Positions 1-8,687 of a stretch of 17,469 bases of DNA are shown here, in pieces. Location: assembly GCA_023300205.1 (NCBI GenBank), contig JALZVD010000337.1:1-17469 (forward strand), read 5' to 3'. Every line of letters begins with the position of its first letter. Positions within the stretch are counted from its first letter, which is position 1. The position numbers were made by a program, and so were the translations under genes. This stretch comes from Akkermansiaceae bacterium. GTDB taxonomy: Bacteria; Verrucomicrobiota; Verrucomicrobiia; Verrucomicrobiales; Akkermansiaceae. The notes below the pieces were generated by a model. That model did not search any database and was not told the origin of the DNA. It was given only the letters and a program-made list of their open reading frames with translations.

Positions 1-3000
1 GCCTCGTGACGCACTTGTGGGTGTTTGTCATTGGCTGCTGCTAGGAGGTAGTCTTTGGCTTTGGTTAGCTTGTCTGCATTGTAGCGGACTGTTCTTACCG
101 CTGCTGTGCGTGCGCGGTAGTCTTTTGCTTTTAGTGCTTTTTCTAGGAGAGCTGAGTCGATCATGTTGATTCCCCAGGATACCCAGAGAGCTTCGAGGAG
201 GTTGTGCTCGTAGCGCTCTGCTGAGGTGTCTAGGTTAGCAGCCCATTTGCTGAGGGCGTTATAGACTTGTTGATGATTTCTGCCACGGAGTTCTCTTTTT
301 GTTCTGTAGCGGGTGCGAATCTCTGGGAGTTTGAGATTTTCTAGGAGTTGCTCAATGCTTGCGCCTGCTACCTTTGCTGGCACGACAAGTGGGCGAGATG
401 GGTAGGTTACGCGGTAGACGCGACCGTGGACTTTATCACGCTTAGGGTCACGGGCGCTGTGCTGCATGTGGCCGATCAGGACGTTTGACCAATCAATGAA
501 GTAGAGTGAGCCGTCTGGAGCGAATTCCAGGTCGACCGGGCGGAAGTACTGATACTCTGCTGGTGCGTTGAAGAGGTTCTGGCGGAAGGTGCTTTTGAAG
601 AATCCTGTCTCAGGGTCATCGATAACCGAGTGCTGTTTGGCTCCGAGAAATCCGATGTTGTTACAGAGGATGATGTCACCTTGCACTTCGTCTGGGAAGT
701 GGCGAGATGAGATGAATTCTACTCCTGATGTGGGTCTCACGGCATTGGAGGTGAGTAGGCTTGGTGAAGTGAGGTTTTGGTTGTAGCGAGGTTTGATAGC
801 GCTTTGCTGCATCCATGAGAATGAGGTGCCTGATGTGTGGAGGAAGAAGTTTTGGCCCCATTCGTTGAAAGCGATTCCCCATGGGTTAGGGATTCCTAGT
901 TGAGCGGTTCTTTCTAGGCGCATTTTATTGATGTTGTAGCGGTAGAATCCACCGTTGGTGCCTCTTACTGGACCGTATGGAGTTTCTACATTTGAGTGTG
1001 AGAAGACTCCTTCTCCCATGTAGATGGCACCGGATGGGTCTGCGCAGAATGATGAGATAGCGTGGTGTGTGTCATGATCATCAAATCCGCTGAGGACGAT
1101 TTCTGATGTGTCTGCTTTGCTGTCTCCGTCGGTGTCTTGGAAGCGGACGAGGTTCTTTCCAAGTGAAACGAATACGCCTTTTTCTGTGATTTCAAATCCC
1201 ATTGGGATGTGGATGTGATCAACGAATGTGGTTTGTTTGTCTGCTTTTCCGTCGTTGTCTGTGTCTTCAAGGATGATGATTTTATCATTAGGAGCGGGGT
1301 CTCCAACTTTCCAGTGTGGGTATGATCCCATGCAACCAACCCAGAGGCGGCCGGCGTTATCGAATGCCATTTGAGATGGGTTCTGGAGGTCTGGGAAGGT
1401 TTCTTCACTGGCGAAGAGTTCTACTTTATAGCCTTCTGCAACTTCTAGGATGTCAGCGACTTCTTGTCCTGATCTGTATTTTTCTGGGCGGTTGGAGTTG
1501 GTGAAGACAGGTGGTAGTTTATGGGTCTTTGCGTCTGCATTTGCGATGTCGAATACTTCTCCTTTGTTAGCTGCCCAGATGGCGTTGTCTCTGATGGATG
1601 TTTTCTGGCTGAGTTTGATTAGCTCGTCAGGGTAGTTGACGTTACCGTATGGGCGGTAGCGGCGGCCGTGGACGTGTACTCCGTTGGGGATTTTGTAGTA
1701 TTCTACCCAGAGTTTGTTTTTTTCGGCTACTGCTTCTTTGATAGTTATGTAGTCGCTTTTTGCTTCTGCTTTGCCGAATAGTTCGTTGGCGAGTAATGGA
1801 GCGAATTCTTTGTAGCCTTGTTCAGTGAGGTTGTGGCCATTTGAGGTGAGGAATGGTTCTGAATTTTTATAGAGGTCTGAGGTGATTGAGAAGGTATCGA
1901 CGAAGAGGATACCTTCTTCTTTGCAGACTTCTTGCATTGCCTTTGTGTAGGTTTGGAGAGCGCTGTTGTTCCGCTTACCGTTTGGTAAATCTATTTTGGA
2001 GCTAAGGTCCTCGAAGGCGGCTGGTCCTACGATGGCTAGTTGTGTGCCATTTTTGGTGTAGCCTACTTTGAGAGTATTTTCGATGAAGGCGCGGAGTTCT
2101 TTTTTGTATCTTTCTATTTGCTCCGGCTCTGTTCCATCAAATGATTCAGAGTAGCCGAAGAAGCCAATGACGGTGTCAATACCGTGGCGTTTGAGCCAGG
2201 TGTCTGGAGTCTCGTAGTGGCCGACTCCTCCACCAGACTGGTATTCTGGTTTCATAAGGCTTTTGCCTTTATCTTGAAGTGTGTCTAGAACCCAATGAGA
2301 TTTTCTTGATGGGTGAGGGCGGAAGGCTGGAGTGTCACCTTCGTGACAGAGGTTACGGATATAGAGATCATGTTGTGGGTAGCGGCGCTGTAGCTCAGTT
2401 TCGAACTCATTGAAGAGGTTCATTCTGGAGCCGAGTCCGCCGCCAACGAAGCCAATATGGCTGTTTTTTAGGATCTCTAGGGCTACTGGCGGTTGTCCTT
2501 TAGTAGGAGCTGCGTGTTTAGGACCTGCGATAATGTCAAAGCTTGGCTTAGGTTGATGCTCAGGCTTAGCTGCATCAAAGTATTTAAGAGTGGGATTTTT
2601 GGTGGGGATGATGGTGAGGTGGTGTTTCGGGGCTTTTAGATTATCTAGTCTGTAGACTTCTTTTTTCTGTCTATCTAATAAGATTATAGAGAATCCATCT
2701 ATTTGCTGGTATGATTTTTTATCTAGATTGCTGTAGATGCTGATTTCACTGGCTACAGCGTTACGTTTGAGGCTAATTTCGATCCATGGATTCTCTTCTG
2801 AGTTGGTATTGAATACAGAGTTAGTTTTTACTGCTCCGTCATTGATGGAGGTGATTTTAGAGTTTTTTGAGGTAGATGAGCTTGTTGCTTTCTGTCCTTT
2901 GGCAGCATTTTTTCCATTTGCGATAAGTTCGAGTTCACTGATTGAGATGGTCTTATTTTTTCCTGGGATTTCGATGCGTATATAAGTGGCATTATCTGGT

Positions 3001-3116
3001 AATTCTGTAGCGGCTTCTTTAACTAGTAGAGGGTTGGCTTGGTTGGTGGGTTCAGCGTAGCAGAACTGAAGTGATGCGGCTGCAGCGGTGATTAGTGAGT
3101 AGGTGGATAGTTTCAT
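1..3116 (-). CDS. PVC-type multidomain secreted protein (discoidin-like, SGNH-like, dehydrogenase-like beta-propeller, HEAT), 3' end off window
   Basis: About 1038 codons are visible, with no stop before the left edge. The start at 3116 is followed by a signal peptide (residues 1-21, cleavage likely after CYA). Residues ~35-165 look like a galactose-binding/discoidin-type domain. Residues ~215-440 form an SGNH-hydrolase-like domain (block I around H220-M232, block V around SNGH428). Residues ~553-905 are a membrane-bound dehydrogenase/sorbosone-dehydrogenase-like propeller with two Asp-rich calcium-type loops (D618-x-D-x-D-G and D661-x-D-G-D). HEAT-like helices follow from ~910 to the edge. 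Family members usually end in a cytochrome-c-type CxxCH domain, which would lie outside the window. The protein is probably exported and acts in oxidation or deacylation of carbohydrate-derived substrates, but the substrate is unknown. It follows a ThuA-like gene by 81 bp. The block I nucleophile Ser of true SGNH enzymes is not evident, so that module may be non-catalytic. Confidence 0.85.
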   Translation of the reverse strand, partial: MKLSTYSLITAAAASLQFCYAEPTNQANPLLVKEAATELPDNATYIRIEIPGKNKTISISELELIANGKNAAKGQKATSSSTSKNSKITSINDGAVKTNSVFNTNSEENPWIEISLKRNAVASEISIYSNLDKKSYQQIDGFSIILLDRQKKEVYRLDNLKAPKHHLTIIPTKNPTLKYFDAAKPEHQPKPSFDIIAGPKHAAPTKGQPPVALEILKNSHIGFVGGGLGSRMNLFNEFETELQRRYPQHDLYIRNLCHEGDTPAFRPHPSRKSHWVLDTLQDKGKSLMKPEYQSGGGVGHYETPDTWLKRHGIDTVIGFFGYSESFDGTEPEQIERYKKELRAFIENTLKVGYTKNGTQLAIVGPAAFEDLSSKIDLPNGKRNNSALQTYTKAMQEVCKEEGILFVDTFSITSDLYKNSEPFLTSNGHNLTEQGYKEFAPLLANELFGKAEAKSDYITIKEAVAEKNKLWVEYYKIPNGVHVHGRRYRPYGNVNYPDELIKLSQKTSIRDNAIWAANKGEVFDIANADAKTHKLPPVFTNSNRPEKYRSGQEVADILEVAEGYKVELFASEETFPDLQNPSQMAFDNAGRLWVGCMGSYPHWKVGDPAPNDKIIILEDTDNDGKADKQTTFVDHIHIPMGFEITEKGVFVSLGKNLVRFQDTDGDSKADTSEIVLSGFDDHDTHHAISSFCADPSGAIYMGEGVFSHSNVETPYGPVRGTNGGFYRYNINKMRLERTAQLGIPNPWGIAFNEWGQNFFLHTSGTSFSWMQQSAIKPRYNQNLTSPSLLTSNAVRPTSGVEFISSRHFPDEVQGDIILCNNIGFLGAKQHSVIDDPETGFFKSTFRQNLFNAPAEYQYFRPVDLEFAPDGSLYFIDWSNVLIGHMQHSARDPKRDKVHGRVYRVTYPSRPLVVPAKVAGASIEQLLENLKLPEIRTRYRTKRELRGRNHQQVYNALSKWAANLDTSAERYEHNLLEALWVSWGINMIDSALLEKALKAKDYRARTAAVRTVRYNADKLTKAKDYLLAAANDKHPQVRHE

Positions 3117-3149
3117 CAATGTGTGGTTATTGAGTGGTATAGGAGCAAG

Positions 3150-3176
3150 AAAGGAGAGCCACTAGAGCTCTCCTTT
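3150..3176 (-). terminator. Perfect 10-bp hairpin between thuA-like gene and PVC-type gene
   Basis: AAAGGAGAGC and GCTCTCCTTT form a perfect 10-bp stem around a 7-nt loop. On the leftward transcript it lies about 20 nt after the thuA-like stop and about 34 nt before the next start. The U-tract is short (TTT, then CTTGC), so it could be a weak terminator/attenuator or an mRNA-stabilising element rather than a full stop. It may lower expression of the large downstream gene relative to the ThuA-like gene. Confidence 0.45.
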
Positions 3177-3197
3177 AGGAAACGGAATATGTTAGAT

Positions 3198-4244
3198 TTA
3201 CTTATGAGGAGTTTCGAATTCGATGTAGTCTGCAGGTGTCATATTAGGGACTGACTTTCTACGTGGATCGTTGTCAAAGTCTTTAGTTCCGTAGAATGTT
3301 GGGATGTATTTGCTGATGTAGTCTACGTTAGCCTTTTTAGGGACTTCGAGGTCTAATCCATAATAGACGCTGTTGATTACGAGTCTTCTTAGGTTTTCAT
3401 CAGTGAGGTCTTCTGATGATCCCATGGTTGTGGTGAAGATTTTGCTTATGTTGCCATTTTGGTGTTTGAACTTTCTGGTCCATGCACATGCTTGGCGGAC
3501 GGCGCCTTTTTTGTCTTCGGTAAGTTCTTTTGAATCAGGGTTGAGGTTTTCAGTGATTTGACCTTCGAGAAGGATGGTGCTTGGTTGAAGAGGCTTTGCT
3601 TCATAGAGGTCTGATTTCACGAAGATTTTGTCTACACTGTTGAGGATAGAGTGATCTTTATTTTCTGCGATTGGGTAGGTATTCACTCCTTGTTTAGCGT
3701 GCCGACCCCAGTGTGAGACCCATGATTCACCTAATACTTGGCGACCAAATCCGCCTTCCCATCCCTCTGCGTTGCTTTTCCAATCATACTTGAAGTAAGC
3801 GGCGTCTTCAGGGACTTTGAATGCGTGTGTGGATGTTCTAAGTGCGGATATAGGAGTTCCTCGCTCGAATGCTGCTGAAAATGTATCGAATGTTTCTTCT
3901 GACCAGTTACGGAATCTTAGAGACATTAGAATGGCGTCTGCGGAGTCTAGCGCTTTGGGGTTTGAGAGGCTTTTTTGATTGTTAGGGCTGGTGAATTTGT
4001 TGTCTTTGTCCATGGAGAATAGGACGGTGCATTTGAAGCCTTGTTTTGCTAGGATTTGTGCTAGCATTGGCATTGCTTCTTCTGAGCGGTATTCTTCATC
4101 GCCTGCGAGTAAGACGATGTGTTTGGCTTTTCCTGGCTTGGAGGCATCGCCTTCGAATACTAGGTGATCTTTTGGTTGGGTAGGTTCTGCGACTAGTGAA
4201 CCAGTTAGTGTAGCTGCGATTAAGCTATAGTGAAATTTTTTCAT
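3198..4244 (-). CDS. Exported ThuA-like domain protein
   Basis: 348 aa. A signal peptide is visible (MKK, hydrophobic stretch, cleavage likely after LVA at residue 19). The body matches the ThuA-like (trehalose-utilisation, class I glutamine-amidotransferase-like fold) family: an opening strand KHIVLLAGDEEYRSEEAMPM near residues 42-61, the region around LMSLRFRNWSEE, then WVSHWGRH and a late block KIFTTTMGSSEDL that precedes the C-terminal helix found in verrucomicrobial and planctomycetal members. These proteins are usually periplasmic and sit beside PVC-type dehydrogenase/heme proteins in sugar-degradation loci, as here, where the neighbour begins 81 bp downstream. The biochemical reaction of the family is unsettled; a role in processing oxidised sugars is inference from context. 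No Shine-Dalgarno sequence precedes the ATG. The 147-bp gap to leuS shows only a weak 6-bp inverted repeat (4301-4319). Confidence 0.85.
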   Translation of the reverse strand: MKKFHYSLIAATLTGSLVAEPTQPKDHLVFEGDASKPGKAKHIVLLAGDEEYRSEEAMPMLAQILAKQGFKCTVLFSMDKDNKFTSPNNQKSLSNPKALDSADAILMSLRFRNWSEETFDTFSAAFERGTPISALRTSTHAFKVPEDAAYFKYDWKSNAEGWEGGFGRQVLGESWVSHWGRHAKQGVNTYPIAENKDHSILNSVDKIFVKSDLYEAKPLQPSTILLEGQITENLNPDSKELTEDKKGAVRQACAWTRKFKHQNGNISKIFTTTMGSSEDLTDENLRRLVINSVYYGLDLEVPKKANVDYISKYIPTFYGTKDFDNDPRRKSVPNMTPADYIEFETPHK

Positions 4245-4391
4245 ATGGTTGAATACTTGTGATGGTGTTTGTTTCTATCAGGATTTAGTAAAAGTAATAC
4301 AGATTTTAGCTGTATGCAATGGAATGAACAGAAGTAATTTTATTTTTGCTGAGGTGAGACTGATTTTTTTAGGAAATGGGGATGTTAATCG

Positions 4392-6950
4392 TTAGTTTGC
4401 GACGATATTTACTAGTTTACCAGGGATGACGATGACTTTACGGACGGTGTTTCCGTCTGTGTATTGTTTTACGTTTTCGTCTGCTAGTGCTAGGGCTTCC
4501 AATTCTTCTTTTGAGATGTCTTTGGCTATAGTGAGCTTTGCTCTGAGCTTGCCGTTGACTTGGATGACGACGGTGACTTCTGATTCGATGAGGAATTCTT
4601 CATTGAATGATGGCCAGCCTCGGTCACTGAGGATTCTGCTTGTGGAGCATTTTGCTGATGGGCAAGCTTCTGCGAGATGTTGGTGAATCTCTTCTGTGAT
4701 GTGTGGGGCGAACGGGTTTAGGCATTTTAGGAAATCACGAAGTAACACGGCAGGGATTTTGTCTGCCTTGGTGAAGGTGTTGGTGCAGATCATCATTTGA
4801 GAGATGGCTGTGTTGAAGCTCATTTTTTCGATGTCATCGGTGACTTTTTTTATAGTCTCGTGGGTGACTTTGAGGAGTGCTTTGTCGGCATCGCTTGGTT
4901 CGTTGTTAGAGATTTTTTCAGAGAGTGACCATGTTCCATCATCTGCCTGAGTCATCGCCACACGCCAGACTTTAGCGAGGAAACGTGATACGCCTTCTAC
5001 GCCTTTCATTTGCCAAGGTTTTACTTGGGTGAGTGGGCCCATGAACATTTCGTAGAGGCGGAGTGCGTCTGCACCGTATTCTTCTACGACTAGGTCTGGA
5101 TTGACGACGTTGCCGATGGATTTGGACATTTTTTGACCGTCTTCTCCTAGGATGAGTCCTTGGTTGACGAGTTTTTTGAATGGCTCGTTGGTGGTGAGGT
5201 GTCCTAGGTCGAACATGACTTTGTGCCAGAAGCGGGCGTAGAGTAGGTGGAGGACGGCGTGTTCTGTGCCGCCTACGTAGAGGTCTACGGTTGCTTCGTT
5301 GCTGCTCCAGTATTGTTCTGCTTCTCTGGAAATGAAGCGGTCAGAGTTGTTAGGGTCACAGTAGCGGAGATAGTACCAGCATGATCCGGCCCATTGGGGC
5401 ATGGTGTTGGTTTCACGTTCTGCGGTCTCGCTGTATTTGATCCATTCTGTGGCTTTGAGTAGTGGGCCGCGAGGGTCTCCTGTTGGCTTGAAGTCTTCCA
5501 TGTCAGGCTGGAGGAGTGGGAGCTCGCTCTCTGGGATGGTGGAGTGTTGGCCATTTTCCCAGATGATGGGGAATGGCTCGCCCCAGTAGCGCTGGCGTGA
5601 GAAGAGCCAGTCGCGGAGTTTGAAGTTGGTCTGTGGTTTGCCTTTGTTGTTGTCGATGAGCCATGAGATGATGGCGCGTTTGGCGTCCTTGGTTTTGATG
5701 CCATCGAGGAAGCCTGAGTTGGTTGCTTTGCCGTTTCCTGTGTATCCTTGCCAGTCAGTTTTTTGGTCGTTTGGCTGGACTACTTGGAGGACGGGGAGAT
5801 CGAATTTCTTGGCGAATTCGAAGTCGCGTTCATCGTGGCCTGGGACGGCCATGATGGCGCCGGTTCCGTATCCCATCATGACGTAGTCTGCGATCCATAC
5901 TGGGATTTGTTCTCCGTTTACTGGGTTTGTGGCGAATGCTCCGGTGAATAGTCCGGTTTTATCTTTGTTCATTTCGCCACGGTCCATGTCTGACTTGGTA
6001 GCGCAGGTCTTGATGTAGTCTGCAACTTCGTTTTTCTTTTCTGCAGTGGTGATCTCTGAGACGAGTGGGTGCTCTGGAGCGAGGACCATGTAGGTGGCTC
6101 CGAAGAGGGTGTCTGGTCTTGTTGTGAAGATTTCGATTTCGTTTCCTTGGATGTCGAATTTGACTTCTGCTCCGGTGGATTTTCCGATCCAGTTTGTCTG
6201 GAGGAGTTTGATGGATTCTGGCCAGTCTAGTGGGTCTAGGTCATGGATGAGGCGTTGTGAGTATTTGGTAATGCGGAGCATCCATTGTTTGAGTGGTCGG
6301 CGCTCTACTGTGTGGCCTTTGGCTTTCCATTCTTCTACTTCTTCGTTGGCGAGTACGGTGCCTAGGTCTGGTGACCAGTTGACTGGTGCTTCTGAGATGA
6401 ATGCGAGACGTTCCTCGTCCATCTGCTGGCGAGTGTAGCCTTTGGCTTCTAGCTCGGAGATAGGTTTGGCTTTTTGGTCTTCTTCGCAGAAGTATGAGTT
6501 GTAGAGCTGGATGAATATCCACTGGGTCCATTTCATGTATTCTGGGTCAGTGGTGTTGATTTCTCTGTCCCAGTCGTAGCCGAATCCTAGGGATTTTAGT
6601 TGGCGACGGAAGTTGTCTAGATTTTGCTCGGTGGTGAGGCGTGGGTGTTGTCCTGTCTTGATGGCGTATTGCTCAGCGGGTAGCCCGAAGGCGTCCCAGC
6701 CCATGGGGTGGAGGACGTTGTGGCCATTCATGCGCTTGTATCTGCCTAGAATATCTGTGGCGGTGTAGCCTTCAGGGTGACCTACGTGGAGACCTGCTCC
6801 GGATGGGTAGGGGAACATGTCTAGTACGAAATACTTTGGCTTGGATGCATCAAAGTCAGGTTCTCCAGGGTTGGCTACGGAGAATGTTTTATTTTCTTCC
6901 CAGTGGGCTTGCCACTTAGGTTCAAAGGTGTCGAATGGAAATGGTTTCAT
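4392..6950 (-). CDS. leuS: Leucyl-tRNA synthetase
   Basis: 852 aa, the normal size for bacterial LeuRS. It charges tRNA-Leu with leucine in the cytoplasm. The class I HIGH motif is H55-V-G-H58, preceded by MFPYPSGAG. The KMSKS loop is K607-M-S-K-S611 in the context [18 protein letters not shown]. The CP1 editing domain is present (TTRPDTLFG and the [15 protein letters not shown] segment, whose Asp is needed for hydrolysis of mischarged tRNA), and the anticodon-binding and C-terminal domains follow. No disruption is seen. The chosen start gives the canonical N-terminus ([14 protein letters not shown]) and is preceded by an A/C-rich leader with no Shine-Dalgarno. It lies 132 bp downstream of argH, with an intrinsic terminator in between, so it is probably transcribed separately from argH. 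Confidence 0.97.
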   Translation of the reverse strand: MKPFPFDTFEPKWQAHWEENKTFSVANPGEPDFDASKPKYFVLDMFPYPSGAGLHVGHPEGYTATDILGRYKRMNGHNVLHPMGWDAFGLPAEQYAIKTGQHPRLTTEQNLDNFRRQLKSLGFGYDWDREINTTDPEYMKWTQWIFIQLYNSYFCEEDQKAKPISELEAKGYTRQQMDEERLAFISEAPVNWSPDLGTVLANEEVEEWKAKGHTVERRPLKQWMLRITKYSQRLIHDLDPLDWPESIKLLQTNWIGKSTGAEVKFDIQGNEIEIFTTRPDTLFGATYMVLAPEHPLVSEITTAEKKNEVADYIKTCATKSDMDRGEMNKDKTGLFTGAFATNPVNGEQIPVWIADYVMMGYGTGAIMAVPGHDERDFEFAKKFDLPVLQVVQPNDQKTDWQGYTGNGKATNSGFLDGIKTKDAKRAIISWLIDNNKGKPQTNFKLRDWLFSRQRYWGEPFPIIWENGQHSTIPESELPLLQPDMEDFKPTGDPRGPLLKATEWIKYSETAERETNTMPQWAGSCWYYLRYCDPNNSDRFISREAEQYWSSNEATVDLYVGGTEHAVLHLLYARFWHKVMFDLGHLTTNEPFKKLVNQGLILGEDGQKMSKSIGNVVNPDLVVEEYGADALRLYEMFMGPLTQVKPWQMKGVEGVSRFLAKVWRVAMTQADDGTWSLSEKISNNEPSDADKALLKVTHETIKKVTDDIEKMSFNTAISQMMICTNTFTKADKIPAVLLRDFLKCLNPFAPHITEEIHQHLAEACPSAKCSTSRILSDRGWPSFNEEFLIESEVTVVIQVNGKLRAKLTIAKDISKEELEALALADENVKQYTDGNTVRKVIVIPGKLVNIVAN

Positions 6951-6993
6951 GGTAAATTTTTTCGGGGTTGTGGTGATTGTTCTGCGAATGAAA

Positions 6994-7029
6994 GGGAAAA
7001 CCCTTAGCTGGTTTGAGCAAACTAAGGGT
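6994..7029 (-). terminator. Intrinsic terminator after argH
   Basis: On the leftward strand ACCCTTAG (7029-7022) pairs with CTAAGGGT (7007-7000), with additional TTTG/CAAA pairing possible inside the loop. A T-rich tail, TTTTCCC then TTT, follows. It lies about 54 nt past the argH stop and about 44 nt before the leuS start, so it most likely ends the argH transcript. Confidence 0.7.
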
Positions 7030-7082
7030 GAAGGAGTTGTTGTGTTGTTTGGTGATTTATTTAAATGCTTTTGCGTTCGAGC

Positions 7083-8474
7083 TTAGTCTGTGATGGTGCG
7101 CCAACGGTTGATTTGGGCTTTGACGTTTTCGATGCTAGGGGCTCCGGGGTTCGTTCTTGCGGCGAGTGCTGTTTGGAGATTGAAGACGTTTTTTGCGTCA
7201 GCTCCGTAGTGTTCTGAAATTTTGGTAAGGTCGAGCTGGTCGAGTGGAGTGGAGGTTTGGACGCTGACGGCGACGGCTTTTCCTACTAGTTCATGGGCGC
7301 TACGGAATGGGACGCCGTTTTTGACTAAGTAGTCAGCTAGATCTGTGGCTAGTAGTAATGGGTCACTTGCTGCGGCCTCACATGTTTCTACGTTGATGAC
7401 CATGTCTGCGATCATTTCTGTGTTCACGCTGAGGGCGAGGATGAGTGTGTCGATAGAGTCGAATAGAGGCTCTTTGTCTTCCTGTAGGTCGCGGTTGTAG
7501 GTGAGGGGGAGTCCTTTCGCTGAGGTGAGGAGTGAAACGAGGTTGCCGTAGAGTCTGCCGGTCTTTCCGCGGGTGATTTCGCAGACGTCTGGGTTTTTTT
7601 TCTGGGGCATGAGTGAGGAGCCTGTGGTGTGGGCATCGCTCAGGGTGGCGAAGCCGAACTCACTGGAGCACCAGAGGATGAGGTCTTCTGAGAGGCGTGA
7701 GAGGTGAGTGCCGATGAGGGCGAAGTCAAAGAGTAGCTCCATGATGTAGTCGCGATCTGAGATGGCGTCCATGGAGTTGGTGGTGATGCTATCGAACCCG
7801 AGTTCTGCGGCGATTTGTTCGCGGTCGATGTTGATGGTGGATCCTGCGAGTGCTCCGGATCCTAGAGGGGATACGTTTACGCGTTTTTTGGCATCATTGA
7901 GTCTGTCAAGGTCACGCGCGATCATTTCTACATAGGCTAGTAGATGGTGGCCTACGGTAACTGGCTGGCCACGTTGGAGGTGGGTGTAGCCAGGAATAAC
8001 GGCGGATGCGTATTGATCTGCTTTGTCTAGGAGAGATGTCTTTAGAGCGTTGAGGTGGTCTGAAATGACGGCGATTTGTTCGCGGCAGTATAGGCGGGTG
8101 TCTGTGGCTACTTGGTCATTTCTGGAGCGGGCTGTGTGGAGTTTGCCGCCAGCAGCGCCGATGCGCTTGGTGAGTTCTGACTCGATGTTCATGTGGATGT
8201 CTTCGAGCTCGATAGAGAAGTGGAAGTTTCCTGCGTCGATGTCTTTTTCTATGTCGCGTAGACCGGCTTCGATCTGCTGAAATTCCATGTCAGTGAGGAG
8301 TTCTGCCTTTACTTGAGCACGGGCGTGAGCGATTGAGCCTGCGATGTCGTGTTTATATAGTCTCCAATCATAAGAGATGGACTCTCCGTATTGTTGCACT
8401 AAGTCTGCTGTTGCTTGAGCGAATCTACCTTTCCACATGGGGCGACTCATACTCTTGTCGCTCTGTTGATGCAC
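7083..8474 (-). CDS. argH: Argininosuccinate lyase
   Basis: 463 aa, standard length. It catalyses the last step of arginine biosynthesis, cleaving argininosuccinate to arginine and fumarate, as a cytoplasmic homotetramer of the fumarase/aspartase superfamily. The superfamily signature GSSLMPQKKNPD lies at residues ~285-295 (M289), carrying the catalytic mobile-loop Ser. Other hallmarks are the early MWKGRF block, HTARSRNDQVATDTRLY and PGYTHLQRGQPVTVGHHLLAY. The start at 8474 follows an A-rich leader. An alternative ATG at 8450 (MSRPMWKGRF) would remove only eight non-conserved residues and also fits the family, so the exact start is uncertain. It is divergent from the atp operon and shares the 213-bp region 8475-8687 with it. 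No argG or argF is adjacent. Confidence 0.96.
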   Translation of the reverse strand: MHQQSDKSMSRPMWKGRFAQATADLVQQYGESISYDWRLYKHDIAGSIAHARAQVKAELLTDMEFQQIEAGLRDIEKDIDAGNFHFSIELEDIHMNIESELTKRIGAAGGKLHTARSRNDQVATDTRLYCREQIAVISDHLNALKTSLLDKADQYASAVIPGYTHLQRGQPVTVGHHLLAYVEMIARDLDRLNDAKKRVNVSPLGSGALAGSTINIDREQIAAELGFDSITTNSMDAISDRDYIMELLFDFALIGTHLSRLSEDLILWCSSEFGFATLSDAHTTGSSLMPQKKNPDVCEITRGKTGRLYGNLVSLLTSAKGLPLTYNRDLQEDKEPLFDSIDTLILALSVNTEMIADMVINVETCEAAASDPLLLATDLADYLVKNGVPFRSAHELVGKAVAVSVQTSTPLDQLDLTKISEHYGADAKNVFNLQTALAARTNPGAPSIENVKAQINRWRTITD

Positions 8475-8593
8475 GCTTTTTTTTAATTGAGTGGTGTTGG
8501 GGTGCTGTGAAGAGTGATATAATTTAGGATTCTGAAATAAAATATAATGAGTGGATATTTTGTTAGACGTTGGTTTTTAGTGTTTAGTCAGAC

Positions 8594-8613
8594 TTTGTGA
8601 AAAATTTCACAAA
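8594..8613. promoter_or_regulatory. Perfect 20-bp palindrome resembling a Crp/Fnr-family operator
   Basis: TTTGTGAAA and TTTCACAAA are exact inverted arms with a 2-bp centre. The core is TGTGA-N6-TCACA, the half-sites and spacing of the Escherichia coli Crp consensus. It sits between divergent argH and atpB, 75 bp before the atpB start codon. Its centre (8603.5) is about 41.5 bp upstream of the transcription start predicted from the TATACT box at 8633. The regulator is not encoded in the window, so the binding protein is inference. Confidence 0.6.
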
Positions 8614-8632
8614 TTGGCTTGATCGAAACGGA

Positions 8633-8638
8633 TATACT
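8633..8638 (+). promoter_or_regulatory. Putative -10 box of the atp operon promoter
   Basis: TATACT matches TATAAT at five of six positions and lies 50 bp upstream of the atpB start codon. No good -35 hexamer sits 16-18 bp upstream; that space is occupied by the right arm of the palindrome at 8594-8613. This is the usual arrangement of an activator-dependent class II promoter. Perfect TATAAT strings at 8518-8523 and 8543-8548 are possible alternatives but also lack a convincing -35. Confidence 0.4.
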
Positions 8639-8687
8639 GGTTATTGACCGTTGTTCTCAAAAGACAAGACATATAATTCATACAGAA

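Noticed and set aside
986..1408. 140-codon open frame on the minus strand
   Set aside because: Out of frame with the continuous PVC-type protein that spans the region with recognisable domains; low-complexity Ser/Thr/His-rich product typical of a shadow frame.
4301..4319. Inverted repeat ATACAG/CTGTAT downstream of leuS as a terminator
   Set aside because: Only six AT-rich pairs, far (about 75 nt) from the leuS stop, and no T-tract follows on the leftward strand.
5285..5704. 139-codon open frame on the minus strand
   Set aside because: Lies entirely inside leuS in another frame; the product is Ser/Thr/Pro-rich with no recognisable domain.
8518..8548. Perfect TATAAT strings at 8518-8523 and 8543-8548 as atp promoters
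   Set aside because: Neither has a recognisable -35 hexamer at 16-18 bp, and the region is AT-rich so chance matches are likely; kept only as alternatives.
8619..8687. Upstream ATG at 8619 as the atpB start
   Set aside because: It would place the coding start before the predicted -10 box and add 23 polar residues ahead of a normal signal-like N-terminus at 8688.
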